A DNA stretch of 64,000 nt, taken from NCBI GenBank assembly GCA_016490735.1, contig JAEMWC010000235.1, positions 373,501 to 437,500 on the forward strand, read 5' to 3'. Made by a program: the position numbers and the translations under genes. The notes under the pieces are model-generated. The model had not been told where the DNA came from, searched no databases, and saw only the letters and a list, made by a program, of their open reading frames with translations. Each line of letters opens with the position of its first letter. The stretch's first letter is position 1. Source of the DNA: Pachyseris speciosa. Lineage: Eukaryota > Cnidaria > Anthozoa > Scleractinia > Pachyseridae. Below, in pieces: positions 45,301-59,300 of this stretch.

Positions 45301-48300
45301 GCAGTATCTAGTAAATTTCTTTTATTTTCAGGAGATACTTTGATACAAATAAACTGTTTGAAAACCATCAGCTGTCAAGAGAAATTACTTTGGATGTGTT
45401 GCAAAAGGTATAGGTTGACTCCGTGCAATAAAATAGATTGAGCATTACAGCGACACTTTACTTATTAAATAAATTGGTAATTGTACAGTAATCATACAGG
45501 ACTTGTGCTATTATGCAACAACAATAGCAACAACAGCAATTTGGATCAACTTGGCTATCTAAAATATAGGTTCTATAAGCTTTATTCAAATAGAAAAAAA
45601 GATAAGGAAATTGTGCAAATGATAATTCTTGGCCCATAATTTATTTAAGCAAGTGATTTACGAATTCTTTGAGTGTTCTTCCAACGTCCCAAGTGGTTTA
45701 TCAGCCTATAAACCATAGAAACTTGTTGTCTATTGATTAAAGATCGATGAGTAACCAGGCATAATTGAAAAGTTAATCGAAAAATCCCCTGTGCGGACTG
45801 CACATGGAGTTACATCGGAGAAACGGGTAGATGTTTACAAACTAGAAAAAGGAACACATACGAAACACCAAAGTTTTTAAAAGTGGCTCCAATATTTCCA
45901 GCCATGTGTGGCTCGAAGGCCACACTATTGATTTGAAAATGCACGTGTCATTGACAGAGGCAATTCACGCGTAAGAAAAACGCTGGAATCCTGGCACACT
46001 GCAATTACTAGCCAGGCAGACAATAATTCTAAGCAGTTGCCAAGACAATACTCAATCTTATTGTGATCTTATCCATGTTATTAGCATTTTATTGTTACAC
46101 AAATATTTCTTTTTGTATTATTGTATTTATTTATATTCATTCGTTATTTTCTCACCTTTTTGTACATATATATATATTTTTACCTCCGCTTTTTACACTT
46201 CACTTTTAAAGATTGCAGACTGGCAATCGAAAGCTCGTGTTTTAAAACTTTTAACCAGAGAACGTCTTTTTAACTTTTGTTGTCTATTGCTTTTAAATAA
46301 CTGAGAAGATGCATGAAATTGCCATGAGTTAATTGCAACAATAAACCATGCATAGCTAATTGACCAATCAGAGCATGCGTATTGATTTGGTTATTATATG
46401 CATATGAGAGCTGTATATTACAGCCACAAAGATTTGGAACAGAAGAAAAGTCTGTGCACCATTTCGTCTGGAAAATGGAGAATCTTAATCTCAATAATGT
46501 CAATACAATGTAGCCTTCATATAACAAAGTGCCAGGGGAGTAATAAAATGGGTTTGTTGTGAGGAAGGTTTGTTTTAAAATGAAGAAAATAAAGGCATAC
46601 AGACAGCAGTGCTCTCTGAAAGCATGTATATTAAAGAAATGCAAAAATGTGAAATCTTAAAGAATTTTCACCTCTGTTGATCCGTTTTTGCCTTCAGCTT
46701 CAGTTGCTTGATGACATTTATATCATGTTAATTTAAAGTTTCAGGGCCTCTGGATTGTGTTTGTTATTATTTTGCACTTGTGGTTTGAAGCGCTACTTTA
46801 AAAAATATGTTAAGAACTACAAGAAAACTGGATTAATCCTTTGTTAAACATGCTTGTCTATAAACTTTCACTTGCTATTAATTTCTTGGATTGAAGATAA
46901 ATCCAGGACATAAACAATAATAATGATAATAATAATAATAAGGTGCAAAATAAAATAAATCTAGCTGAGCCAAATCTTAAAATTAAACACATTACAATGT
47001 GATCCGGTACTGATTGGATATTCATGTTATCCAGTTTAGTGTTGCATCATACTTGTGACAAAACAAATCAGATCTGTTAATTAACCATGTTGCATGGTAG
47101 TTGGTGTGTTTGTACCATTAGAGATAATACCTGTTCACCAGCTTTCAATGGTTGTTTGGTGATCATTAATTTGTAATTTTCTCTTTAATTAGTCACCTGT
47201 ATTGTATAACTGGAGAAGAGAAGCTTTGGGGTCTGTTATCAACACCATCAAAACTGGTATGTGACCTAATAACATCCTCCTGCCACAATTAAGGAGGCTC
47301 GAAAGGGTTTTTTGACCGCGCAAAGAGTGGATCCAAATGCATGTATCCCGTGCGTGTTCTTGTGCAATCCTCCCGCGAAGTTACGAGGCGCGAGCGGTGG
47401 GAGTTGTAAACAACAATGGCGGCCTCAAATGAAAAAGTAAATCTGTCTTCTGAAGCTGAATGAGGCTATTTGCGGAATAAAAAGGGGAAGTTTGCTTCTA
47501 AAAAGAGCGTTGAGGACAGTGTACTTTCCATCAACAAGGTGACTCAGGTAGAAAAGTCAGCAAAGAAGCATCGTTTTGAGGATGATGCTCAAGAACGTGC
47601 GATCTATGATTTTACAGCTTGAAAAAACAAACAAACAAGACGGTAGAATTTGGTACGTAAAAATTTATAACACTACACTTCACTACACTACACATGGCTT
47701 TAAATACAGCTGTTTTCAATTCATTGGCTGTTGAATGTCATAAACGTATTTAAAAAAATCCAAACTTCATCATACATGTACACACAGGACTCAGGCAAGG
47801 AAAACAGTCGGAAAGTATGTGTAACATGTAGTCGGGTCACGAATTATTGACATGGAGGTGTTAGCAAAAGGTTTGGACAAGTTATGAAAATTCTCAGTAA
47901 GCAATGAATTTAAGGATCCAGTTTTCACTGAAGCTCGGCTTTTTTTATTTACATTTTAACAAGTAAATAATTATTACATTGCTTCACACGGAGTTCATTC
48001 CAAAGGAACTTCAACTTCATGTAAGCTTAATTTTATATGAAACAATTTTAACTGAAATAACTACAATGTACAAATAAGTATAGATGCAGTTTAAAAAGTT
48101 TAAAACTTGACAAATATACGTGTACAGAAATTGAATGTAATCAGTCACTTCACACTATAAATAAGTTGGTGAAAATGGAAAACTTGTCAAAAAAGGCCTG
48201 CATTGTATAAATAACAATAGTTTGTACTCGAGAGAGAGATCAGATATGCACTGTACAATACCATAAATCCTGCACAGCTCCTCAGTGTTTGATACCCCAA

Positions 48301-50273
48301 GACTTCTCCGTAACAGGGCCTGCAGATATTCCAACCAGCTGCATGGAATTTAAGTATTGTTCTGTGAAAGTCTTCCAGTTTTGAAATTCCTTCGAAGTCA
48401 ACTGAACAACACTTTGAAATCTTCGCCGAACAACAAATTGGGCTGTGTTTAATTTATAAGGCACTGTTTAATTGTGAATTTTCCGCTCATGACGTGTTGG
48501 AAGATGTGAAAGCACTTACAATAGAAGGATTCTGTTTTCTCCGCCACCTGAGCCAAGCGCTGAAACTATTATGAATCGTGGAAAAACATCTTTACGAAAC
48601 GAAGCCCTGCAACAAGCAACAGTTCTTGAGCGACGACAAGAAGTTGTTGACACCTTCAGCGGAAATCTCCCTTACCTTCTGAATGGCTCTGTAAAGTTAA
48701 CAACAATCCAGTAGTTGGTAGACTCCGGTTTGGCCTTCAGTACTCTTCAAGAAATTTCAAACTTGGAATAAACAGTCTTTATGGAGTTATGACACTCCCT
48801 CCATCGTCTCGAAACTTCTTGCGTCACCAAACCAAATCGTCGAGAATTTCATTGAACAGAATAATAATTTCCTCAATATTAAAGCATTTCCATGAACAAT
48901 AAACAAGATCTTTCTCTTTCCTTTGATTTCACATACTTTTAGCCTGTTAATTCCTGTATTAATTGCCTTGATAAGCAGACACGACGAGAGACAAATTTCG
49001 AGTCTGTATGAGTCTCGCAACTCGCGCGAATAAGGTCAGCGGTAGCATGAAGAGCGCGACCGGAAATAATGATTTGCACGAAATCGCGCAAACCGGAAAT
49101 AAAAGGTGCAAAATGATTATCAATTTATCTAAAAATTTGCTCGGTGACCTGTGTTGAAATTTTTCATGCAAATAGCATTCAACTTCATCTAACATTTTAG
49201 ACATTTAAGAAAAAATCTGTGGACTAGATGTTTTTTAATCCTTAAGAGGCTATTTTTTGAATTATCTCCGTTTTCACTCTACAGAATTTTCTAAAATTTT
49301 CACAGAAAGTGAATAATATTGCAAACTTTGAAAAACGCTTATAAAAAATATAGGTCACCATGTTAGTTTTAAAGATAAATTTAAAAAAGTGACTTTTTAG
49401 GGGTAGATTTTTAGAGAGGTATGGTTACCATGACAATGCACATGACGTCAGAAGTTGTCTCAATTGAAACTTTAACAGCCCTGTTGTAAGATAACCTACA
49501 ATTTGTTTAAGTGACTTGCAGCAAAAAAAAATAATCTTGAATTGTTTGGACATGCATATCAGCTGTAAGAAACCCTTTCGAGCCTCCTTAAGGTGTTTTT
49601 TTTTTTATCATTCCAATCCTGCCCCTCTGGAAATTTCAATTTGGCTCTGTTGTTTCTTTTTTTGAAACCCAAGGGTTTCATTAACCGGGGCAAATTGGTT
49701 GACTGTAAACATAGTTTTGCCCAGCCACCTGCCAAGAGCACATCAAAGTAATTTTTTTGTGATTAACCTGAACATATTTGTCTGCCTCTAAAAAGTACTT
49801 GTAATTTCCTTCCTCCTCAAAACCTTAATGGCCCTGGAAACCCATTGCTTGAAATTTCCAATGCTGTTCCTTGCAGGGTGTTGGATATGGATAACTTTAA
49901 CTGTGTACAGTGTGATGTTCTTTAATATTTACCTGTGGAAATTAGGATGGCCAAATCTGTTGACATTTTTAAAAAACTTTAAAAGACAAATCTTTTTAGT
50001 AAGGCTTTTTATTCTTTAAGTCAGCTTTACATGTATTTAATACCAAAGATACACAACACATGATGTAACTTTTATTTACTTTTTAAAATACCTGGTACTC
50101 TTAAGATGTATTTTTTTAGTAAGGCTTTAAGCTTTAGTTGGGTTTATTAAAAAAGTACATACAGCAGTACAACACACAATGTAATTTAATTTAATTATTT
50201 TAATCATTTTATTTGTTGTTGTAATGCGCAGTTGATCCTCTCATCATGAAAACTCCATAATATAAATCTCCAG

Positions 50274-50318
<45 letters not shown>

Positions 50319-53300
50319 TTAACTTGTACAGATCCCCATCATCCCTCTTAAAACTTGGCATTCTAAGTGTAAATATGTAAATTATGAATAACAAATCAGT
50401 TATACGTGTATTTAGGAAACATTCTGATGCACAGGACAAATTAGAGAATGAATGTTAGATGGGTCCATAAGTTGTGTTTGGTCAAATCCTAGATTGACAA
50501 AATAATTTTAATAATAATTAATAACTTATACTGTGCCTTTTAACATACAGTACAATGATCAAAGATGTGTTACAGTGTAAGAACTTAAGTATAGCAAATA
50601 TTTTAAGTGCTGAAGTAATTGATCTAGTAGATTTTGATATTACAAGAGTTAAAGCATTCCACAGTGTGGATCACCAATGATGGCAGAAGACCTATAGATC
50701 ACCAAAAGATCACAACATTTTCTCATGAGGGAAGTGTAGTTAAGGATTCCACCCCTAGATATTTGTGAAAAATTATACTAAACACATACAAACCCCGCAA
50801 CATTAGCACTTGTGAATCTGTTGTTTTTCCTGATTGTGCAATAATTTGTACCTTTTTTGCAGGTTTTATTGTGCTATACCCAGCTGATAGTCTAATTTTC
50901 AAGGAAGGTTGGAAAGGACAGGAAATGTTTATTTTAGTTCATGGACAGTAAGTGTTCAATATATGTGTGTTTATGCCATGGTTTAAATTTCTTTTTAATT
51001 TTTATTTTAAATTAAGTGACTAATGTTCTATGAGTAAAACATGAATTCATAACTGATACATGTATTCAGTCAGTATTACATTGTAGTTTAATTAAGTTTT
51101 TCTTAAAAAGTAGTTAGTGTCTTAATTATTTAAGCATTTTGTATTTTTTTTTAAGATTGAAAATGATACGTCATTCTCTAATAAACAACACTTTCCAATA
51201 ACCTAAATTTATAATAACTGAAGTACGGTTTAAAGCCTTCCGGTGGTTTGATACAGTGTAGAGCAGATCATAATGTTTTGGCAAAGTACACTTTTCTCTC
51301 TTAAGTCAAAAGAGTACAATATTTTATGCTTCTCATCCATCTGGTGAATAAATTGTGGATAGTTTATCTTAATTGAATTAAAATGTTGATATCTTTTTTT
51401 AATAGGGTTACATTTTCAACGGGAGACCAGGATCTTGCCACGTTTGATGCTGGGGAAAGAGGCTTCTCTTTTGGTGAAGAAGGTAATCATGCTCATGTAC
51501 ATTTGAACATATGTTGCAGTTGTTTTCAGTTCTTCACTCTCTGGCTGTCTGAAATCTCGGTTTGCAGATGAGAGAGAGAATAATTTTCCTAAAATCTGTA
51601 GATGGGTTGCATTTTAGACTATTTTGATCTTTGATAGATGGCTATTTCACTAACAGCTGGTGGTAAACTTTACCCTTGCCGGTAAACTATACCTGGTTGG
51701 AAGGCTGTGAAAATATGAGGCTCTGATTGGTCAATTGTAGTAAAGTTTACCCTCGTGTGGTAAACATTTCTTGTCCGTATTGTCTTTGACTGATACTGTC
51801 GCGTTCCCGAACCGAGTCCTTGTTCTTAAAGTATCGATCCGGAGTTCGCCGTGATCAACCACACAACTTCATGGTTCTGATTGCAGGTTTATTCCATTGA
51901 TTGATTGAAGTGTGCGGTGAGAACTAAAAAATTACATAAATGTGCATTACGCAACGAAATAACCAAACGAAAGAAAATGATCAACAAACAAAATAATATT
52001 AAGGTGAAAGAAACAAAAAGGTGAAGAACTTACGTTATAATCCTTATACTCCTTAAAGGGCGGGTAACGTGGTAAAGATTATCAATGTCTCCGCGAGCAA
52101 ATATCTCCGAAATATCTCCGCTGCACGTCGTGTGCGTCTCTTTCTTCTCCCAAAAAATAAAGAGCTCGAGTTTCATTGCGAAATACTAATTTAAAAAGAA
52201 CTTGCTAATAAACATTAACTTAATAAGTGCGTAACGCAAGGCTTCTTATCCGTCACATTCCTCGCCCAAGGATGTCAGTCCTTGTGATAACAATGATCTA
52301 ATCAATAAAATCTTATAATCAAAGTTTCGATCAAGGTAAAATATAACTCAGGATATGTAGTCTTCAAATGGTCATAGCACTCTGAAACTGTCACTCTTCC
52401 TCTTCACGTTTTAGTAGGAGGACGAAGCTGCCGATTGGGCGGTCATAGCTCTTCGCGTTTCCTTCGTTACATGTCTTCACTTTGGCCCTCCGTACCTTGC
52501 TGTCCGAACTCCTTGTAACTTCTTCTATCCGTCCTAATGGCCAGTCGTTTCGATGTGCGTCGGCTTCCTTTAAGAGCACAATGTCTCCCACGGACACGTT
52601 GCGTTCATGGGTCGTCCACTTGGGTCTCTTCTGAAGGTTTTGCACGTACTCCTTCATCCATCTCACCCAAAACTGATCGGCCAGGTACTGGGCTTTTCTC
52701 CACCAGTTCCGCGCGTAGAGGTCTTGTCGAACGAATTGGCCAGGCGTAGGCGCAAGTGGGCGGGTCTTCATAGTAAGTAACATGGCGGGAGTTAGGGGCT
52801 GTGGTTCTTCTGTGTCGGAAGGTATTGTTGCGATAGGGCGGCTGTTGACAATTCCAGTAACTTCTGCCATGAGCGTCACCAGTAGTTCGTGCGTTAGCTG
52901 GGAACGCCCTATCTTCAGTAGCATTGAGTCCAATACACGTCGGACCGTACCGATTTGGCGTTCCCACACACCTCCAAAGTGCGATGCATGGGGAGGATTG
53001 AACACCCATTCGCAGCCTTGCTCTGCCGTGAACTTCTGGATCCGTGTCTGGTCCATCTCCAAGAGTGCGTCCTCTAACTGCGATTTTCCTCCCACAAAGT
53101 TAGTACCCTGATCACATCTTATCTTTTCCACCGGACCGCGAATAGCAGAGAAACGGCGCAGGGCGCAGATGAAAGAGCTGGCGTCCATCGACTCTAACAC
53201 TTCGATGTGAATGGCGCGGCTACTTTAAACAAGTGATGATGAGACCCCAGCGTTTGGCGTTAACAGCACCTCCTCTTAGTCTCCTTGTTATGATCTCCCA

Positions 53301-56300
53301 GGGGCCAAAGACATCGAGTCCAACATTCGTGAAGGGTGGGCAAGCTTCCAACCGATCGGTCGGTAGGTTCGCCATGTGTTGAGTTAAGGTTGGGCCTCTT
53401 AATCGTTTGCAAGTTACGCAGGATTCTATAAGCCTCGATATCATCCGATGAGCTCCAATTACCCAGTATCCACCTTCGCGGATGGCTCCGCTTGTGATTT
53501 GGCGACCTTGGTGATGCACCTTGTTGTGAAAATGCCGGATGACTAGCTCTGATAGGTGGTGTCCTTTAGGGAGGAGCGTTGGATGTTTCTCCTGCGATGT
53601 CAATGAGGAATTTCTGAGGCGACCTCCGACGCGAATGAGTCCATTTGGATCTAGGAATGGATCTAGAAGCAGCAGATTTGAATCTTTTGGTACTGTTTTC
53701 TTGTTTCCGTCTGCGGTTAGCGCCTTAAACTCGACAGGAAAAGCTTCTCTTTGCAGTGCTTTGATTGTAACCTGGCCGGCGTGCTCCAGTTCGGCTGCTG
53801 ATGGAGGGGAGAGGGGTCTAGTTGGCGTCTTTGAGTGTTTTCTCTCCTGGAATCTCTTTATTATTCGAATGAGATTGGCTACTGCACGCTTCACGGACAG
53901 CCAACTGGAAAGGCGTTTAAATCTTGAACAGCCCAGATTTTGCAGTACCTGCGACTCTGTGGCGCAAACGACTACTTCTCTTTTCACTTCCGGGTCGTTT
54001 TCGTCGAGCGGCATCTTCTGAGGTACATCGTGAGGTTGAGGTAGTATGTTCCACAGGAATTCTGGTCCTAACAACCAGCGTGACTCCATCAGCTTGTCTG
54101 GAGACATGCAGCGGGTTGCTAGATCGGCTGGGTTGTTTGCGGTGTCGATGTATCTCCACTGATGGGGATCCGTGGCGTTGCGAATAGTTTGGACGCGGTT
54201 GGCCACGTAGACGTAGAATCTCCTGCTTTCATTCTGAATGTAGCCAAGCACGACCTTTGAGTCGGAGTAATAAATCTCTTCGTCAACTTCAACATCGAGT
54301 TCTTTGCGAATCATCCTTACAGCCTGGGTGGTTAGCACTGCGCTGAACAGCTCTAGTCTTGGGATGCTTGTTGAGTGGACTGGTGCAATTTTGGAACGTC
54401 CGTACAAAAGGGAGACGCTTATTTCTCCTCCAATGTCTAACTCTCGTAGGTAAACAGCGGTTCCTATGGCTTCCTTGCTCGCATCGGAAAATGCGTGGAT
54501 CTCTCTTCGCTCGACGGTGCCAAATCCTCTGCGGTGGTAGCATCGAGGGATGGATACCTTTTCTAGGTCGGGGAGAACGTCTCTCCAACGACGCCAGCGT
54601 TGGTTCATAATCTCCGGGAGCGGGTCGTCCCAGCCAAGAGGGTTGTCGTTGTTTGCCTTCTTTCCCATAACGACGAGTTGCTGTAGGATCAGCTTGCCTT
54701 CTAGGACGACTGGGGATGCGAGTCCCAGGGGGTCGTACACGGAGTTGATTGTAGAAAGAACTCCTCTTCTTGTGAAAGGCTTTTCTGACAGTGAAACGTG
54801 GAAGGTGAATTGATCCTCTTTAATGTCCCAATGGACCCCAAGCGATCGTTGTGCTGGTAAGACGTCGTGACGCAGGTCTAGATCTTTGATACTTTTAGCA
54901 CGATCCTCCGCTGGAATTGCCTCCATGACGGCCACCGAGTTAGAGACAACCTTATGAAGTCTGAGGTTCGCTGTGGCCAACATGCCTTGGGCGTTCTTGA
55001 TTAGACTAACGGTTTCGTTTTCTGTGCTGCAAGAGGTTAGCCCGTCGTCCACATAGAAGTTTCTGTGGACGAAGTATCTGGTTGCTTTTCCATACTTCTC
55101 CTCGCCATCGTCTGCTGTCTTCCTTAGGCCAAAGGTGGCGATGGCGGGGCTCGGCCCGTTTCCAAACAGGTGTACGGTCATCTTATTCTTGATGATTTCT
55201 TTAGATGGGTCGTTGTCTTTGAACCAGAGGAAGCGAAGAAAGTTCTGGTGCTCTGGGGTCACATGGAATGAGTGGAACATTTGCTCTATGTCGCACATCG
55301 CCGCGACATTCTCCTGACGGAAACGTATCAATACTCCAGAGAGACTATTCATGAGGTCTGGACCCGGAAGGAGTTCCTTGTTCAGCGAAACTCCTTGAAA
55401 CTCAGCCGACGAGTCAAACACGACGCGGATTTGATCCGGTTTCCTGGGGTGATATACTCCAAAGTGGGGCAAGTACCAGATTTTTCCCTTCATTTCTGTT
55501 TTCCACTGCGTCACTTTTGTTTGATCTATTTGTCTCCTGAAGACTACCAGGTGCTAACAACTCCTCCTGGGGAACAGGAACCGCATGGCCGCGATCGAAA
55601 ATTTTACACATGAACTGGAAATAGTCTTCCTTCATCTTGGGTTTTCTCTTGAGGGTGCGCAGCAGGCCGTTGAGGCGGTTAACGGCTAATGGACGGTTGT
55701 TGGGCATCGCGATGTTTGGAGTACGAAATGGGAGTGGCATCTCCCAATTTCCTAGATGGTTCTTGCGGGTGCCAGCGTTCATGATCTGCATAAAGCGTTG
55801 GTCGTCTTGCGACATGCTCAGCATGTTGTCTTCTGGAGTTGTCCTAAAGACGTCAGCTCCGATTTCCGCCCTCTCGGTGTATTTTTCCTTTACTTTGAAG
55901 TGGTTGGGACAAGGCACAACTTCGTGTTTTGCAGACGAGCGCTGAATGGTTTGGCTGTCCCAGGGAAGGGCAGCGACTTGATTGGGATATTCGACTGCTG
56001 TGCGGCGTACAGAGATGTGGATGGGCCCGCCTACTCGATCCAAGCACATTTGGCCGGATATTGTCCATCCTAGATCGAGTCGTTGCGCCCACGGGGCTCC
56101 TTTCTGACCATTCCTGCTCTCTCTGACCTTTAATAACTCGGGCGCGTCTCTGCCGATAAGAATTTCGACCTTTGCTTTGGGATCATAAGGAGGGATCTCC
56201 TTAGCGACCTCCTTTAGGTGGGAGAACTGCATGGCCATTTCTGGTGTGACGATCTTGCGCTTGTCTTGAGGGATGTTGGAGCACTCCACAAGTTGGGGAA

Positions 56301-59300
56301 GTCTTATCGTTCTGCCAGCCATGGAGCGTAGCACGATGCTGCAAACTCTTCGTCCCGACTTCTCTTTTGTCGTGCCACTGCAGGTTGATAGCAGATATTT
56401 TAGTTTTGGTCCAGTTGCGCCTAATTTGTCCGCTAGATTCGGGCTTATCATTGAGGCGTTGCTCTGGTCATCTATAATTGCATAGACGCGGTAGGGTTCT
56501 TGCGTTCCATTCTCCGTGAAGGCATCAACGAGCACGATTTTGCTACAAGAGACTCCGACGCTGTTTGGGTTCTGACAAACGGAGGTGCAGGTTGCTCGAA
56601 CCTCCTCCCCGTGTTCTTTTCTCGTGGTTTCTGCTCTCTCTCTGTGGAGAATTGTAGGGTGACGGTCATCTCCGCACTTGGCGCATTTCACGACTGCAGT
56701 GCACTCAGTCGATCGGTGCCCTCTTGAGAGGCAACGGAAGCACAGTCCCGCTCTAAGGATGCAGTCATTCTTCGCCTCGAGGGGTTCGTTTTCAAAGGCC
56801 TTGCACTCTGTCAGGAGGTGTCCCTTACGCTGGTGGAAGGCACAGAATTTCTCTTCTCTCGCATCCCTTTTGGTGCTGTTTCCGCTTTCCATACTTGATT
56901 TGAGAACTCTTCTGTTTGGGTCGGTATCCTCTTCGGGCATGTTGGAAATGTCTTGTCTGCGGTCTCGAGTTCTCCGTTTGTGGTGGTTCGATTGTGCGCA
57001 TGCCAACACATTTGGGTGGTTCTTCAGGCGTGCTAGTTCTTGGATGATGGCCGCGAATTCCTTGAAGCCGGGGTAGGCATCGCTGTGATCCTCAGCGTAC
57101 TGAACAACTCTCTTCTCCCATTTTGAACGAATGAAGTTGGGTAGGTTCTCAACGATGGGGCCAATCGCGGAAGGATAGTTTAGGCAGCCGAGACCTGGAA
57201 GGAAGTCCAGCTGACTATCTACGTCGGCACACACGTCTGCAAATCTCTGAAGCTTGTTGCTATCTCCTTGTTCGAATCTGGAGGTGTGTTGAAGTCGTTG
57301 CACGAGAACATTTGTGATGGCAGCTGTATTCCCAAAGCATCTCTCCAGCTCTGTCCATACGTCACGCAGGGCCACGACAGGATCTCTATATTGCCGCTGT
57401 CGGAAGTTGTTCACCACCTTCTGCGCATCTCCTTTCGTGTAGCTTCTCAAATAGTTAATCTCCTTTTCTGGTGACAAGTTTGCATCTTTGATCATAGCTC
57501 TAAAGGCACTTTTCCAAGGGTGAAAAAGGGTCACGTCTCCTGCGAATACCTCCGGATGGCACTTTGGAAGACTTTGCCGTTCCATGCTGGCAGCCAGTTT
57601 TTGATTGATTGTCACGAGTTCTTCTACAGGCATCGGCGTGAAGGGGTTCGCTGAAAGGGGCTCGTAGGGGGGCGTATTCCTCGCTTGACCATATTCTGAG
57701 ATATTCCTATTAGGTGGCGTGTTAAGTGTACGTTCCTCCTTAACTCGAGGAGTGCTGTGCTGAAGAGAGTTATCATCCTTTCCTTTGAAATGTTCTTCAA
57801 AAGGATTAGTGTTTCCTGTCACGCAATCCACTGTTTTAAGTGACTCCTGTGGATTTTCTTGCATGTTTATCCAAGCTTGTGTCTGTTCTTTAGTGTCAAC
57901 GGGGTCGGTGAAACCTGGAATAGTGACTAACGTGATTTTTTCGTTATCTTCCTCTATGGCTTGTTCGATGGCCTTCAGTTTGGCTTCTGCTATCGCGGCC
58001 TTCTTGTTCGCAGCGAGAACGGCTTTTTCGTGCACGAATTTTGCTAAATGGGACTGGCGTTTTCTCTCTTCTTCTGCCTCCATTTCCATCCTCTCTCGTT
58101 CTTTGTCGGCCAATAACCGGTCGAATTCCGCTTCTTGTTTAGCCGCCGCAGCTTCTGCTAAGGCCTTTCTCCGCGCGCTGGACGAAGACGAATGGCGAGA
58201 TGATGATGTAATACGCGAGCGGGAACGTTTCCCCGATGTTTGCGATACAGAATCCAGTTTTTCGCTTAAGAGCGGCTCCAGCATGGAGTTTCTTCCATTT
58301 TCATGCGAAGAAGATGACTTAGCTCCATTAGAATTGCCATCCATGTCGAATAATATCACGCGACAAGTTTACTAATAGAGTTCTTGGGGGCGGTGCGCCA
58401 TATGATATCGTTCGAAAACTCCAGTTGCACTCAATGTATTAAAACTTCTCACTGTCGCGTTCCCGAACCGAGTCCTTGTTCTTAAAGTATCGATCCGGAG
58501 TTCGCCGTGATCAACCACACAACTTCATGGTTCTGATTGCAGGTTTATTCCATTGATTGATTGAAGTGTGCGGTGAGAACTAAAAAATTACATAAATGTG
58601 CATTACGCAACGAAATAACCAAACGAAAGAAAATGATCAACGAACAAAATAATATTAAGGTGAAAGAAACAAAAAGGTGAAGAACTTACGTTATAATCCT
58701 TATACTCCTTAAAGGGCGGGTAACGTGGTAAAGATTATCAATGTCTCCGCGAGCAAATATCTCCGAAATATCTCCGCTGCACGTCGTGTGCGTCTCTTTC
58801 TTCTCCCAAAAAATAAAGAGCTCGAGTTTCATTGCGAAATACTAATTTAAAAAGAACTTGCTAATAAACATTAACTTAATAAGTGCGTAACGCAAGGCTT
58901 CTTATCCGTCACAGATACCTACATGTAATGTTTCCAGTAAGACATGTTATGTATATGCAGGTATCACTGAACATACCCTTAAATTGTTTCACTGTGCAGG
59001 GTTTTTCACTGGAACTGATAGAAGATCTACTGTAAGGTAAGGAAAAGTGAGTTTAACCTTCATAGCAGCTTGTGATGGGAGTGATGTGGGGCTATGAACA
59101 CGTGCTGGCTCCATCTGGATTTGTATAGAGTTTGGTTGTAAGACTGAAGTTATCGCAAGAGGAAGTGAACAGATCTGGGTTTTTTGTGTGTTTGCTGGCA
59201 GCTTTTTTGTGCATGGTCATCAATTAACAAGTAATCACATGGTCTGTCAATGAATGGTATATTTATTAGGGTCTTCGCTTAGGTTCTGATGTCCATGTGA

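Larger units (their letters stand above)
51797..58913 (-). mobile_element. Complete BEL/Pao LTR retrotransposon, very young
   Basis: A 7117-base element on the minus strand with two 461-base LTRs (TGT...ACA) and an exact 5-base target duplication GATAC (51792-51796 and 58914-58918). By eye the LTRs differ at one base only (51986 A versus 58642 G). Internal order on the minus strand is gag, protease, RT, RNase H, integrase, C-terminal domain, the BEL/Pao order. A purine-rich tract (GGGCGAGGAA) sits just before the 3' LTR at 52258-52267. I could not identify a clear primer-binding site after the 5' LTR. It inserted antisense into the CNBD intron between exons 6 and 7, expanding it from about 400 bases to 7.5 kb. 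Confidence 0.95.

Noticed and set aside
53539..54021. 160-codon plus ORF inside the BEL element
   Set aside because: Shadow of the minus-strand RT/RNase H/integrase frame.
57785..58375. 196-codon plus ORF opposite Gag
   Set aside because: Shadow of the Gag coiled-coil coding region on the minus strand; its Ser/Ala-rich composition follows from the opposite strand's codons.
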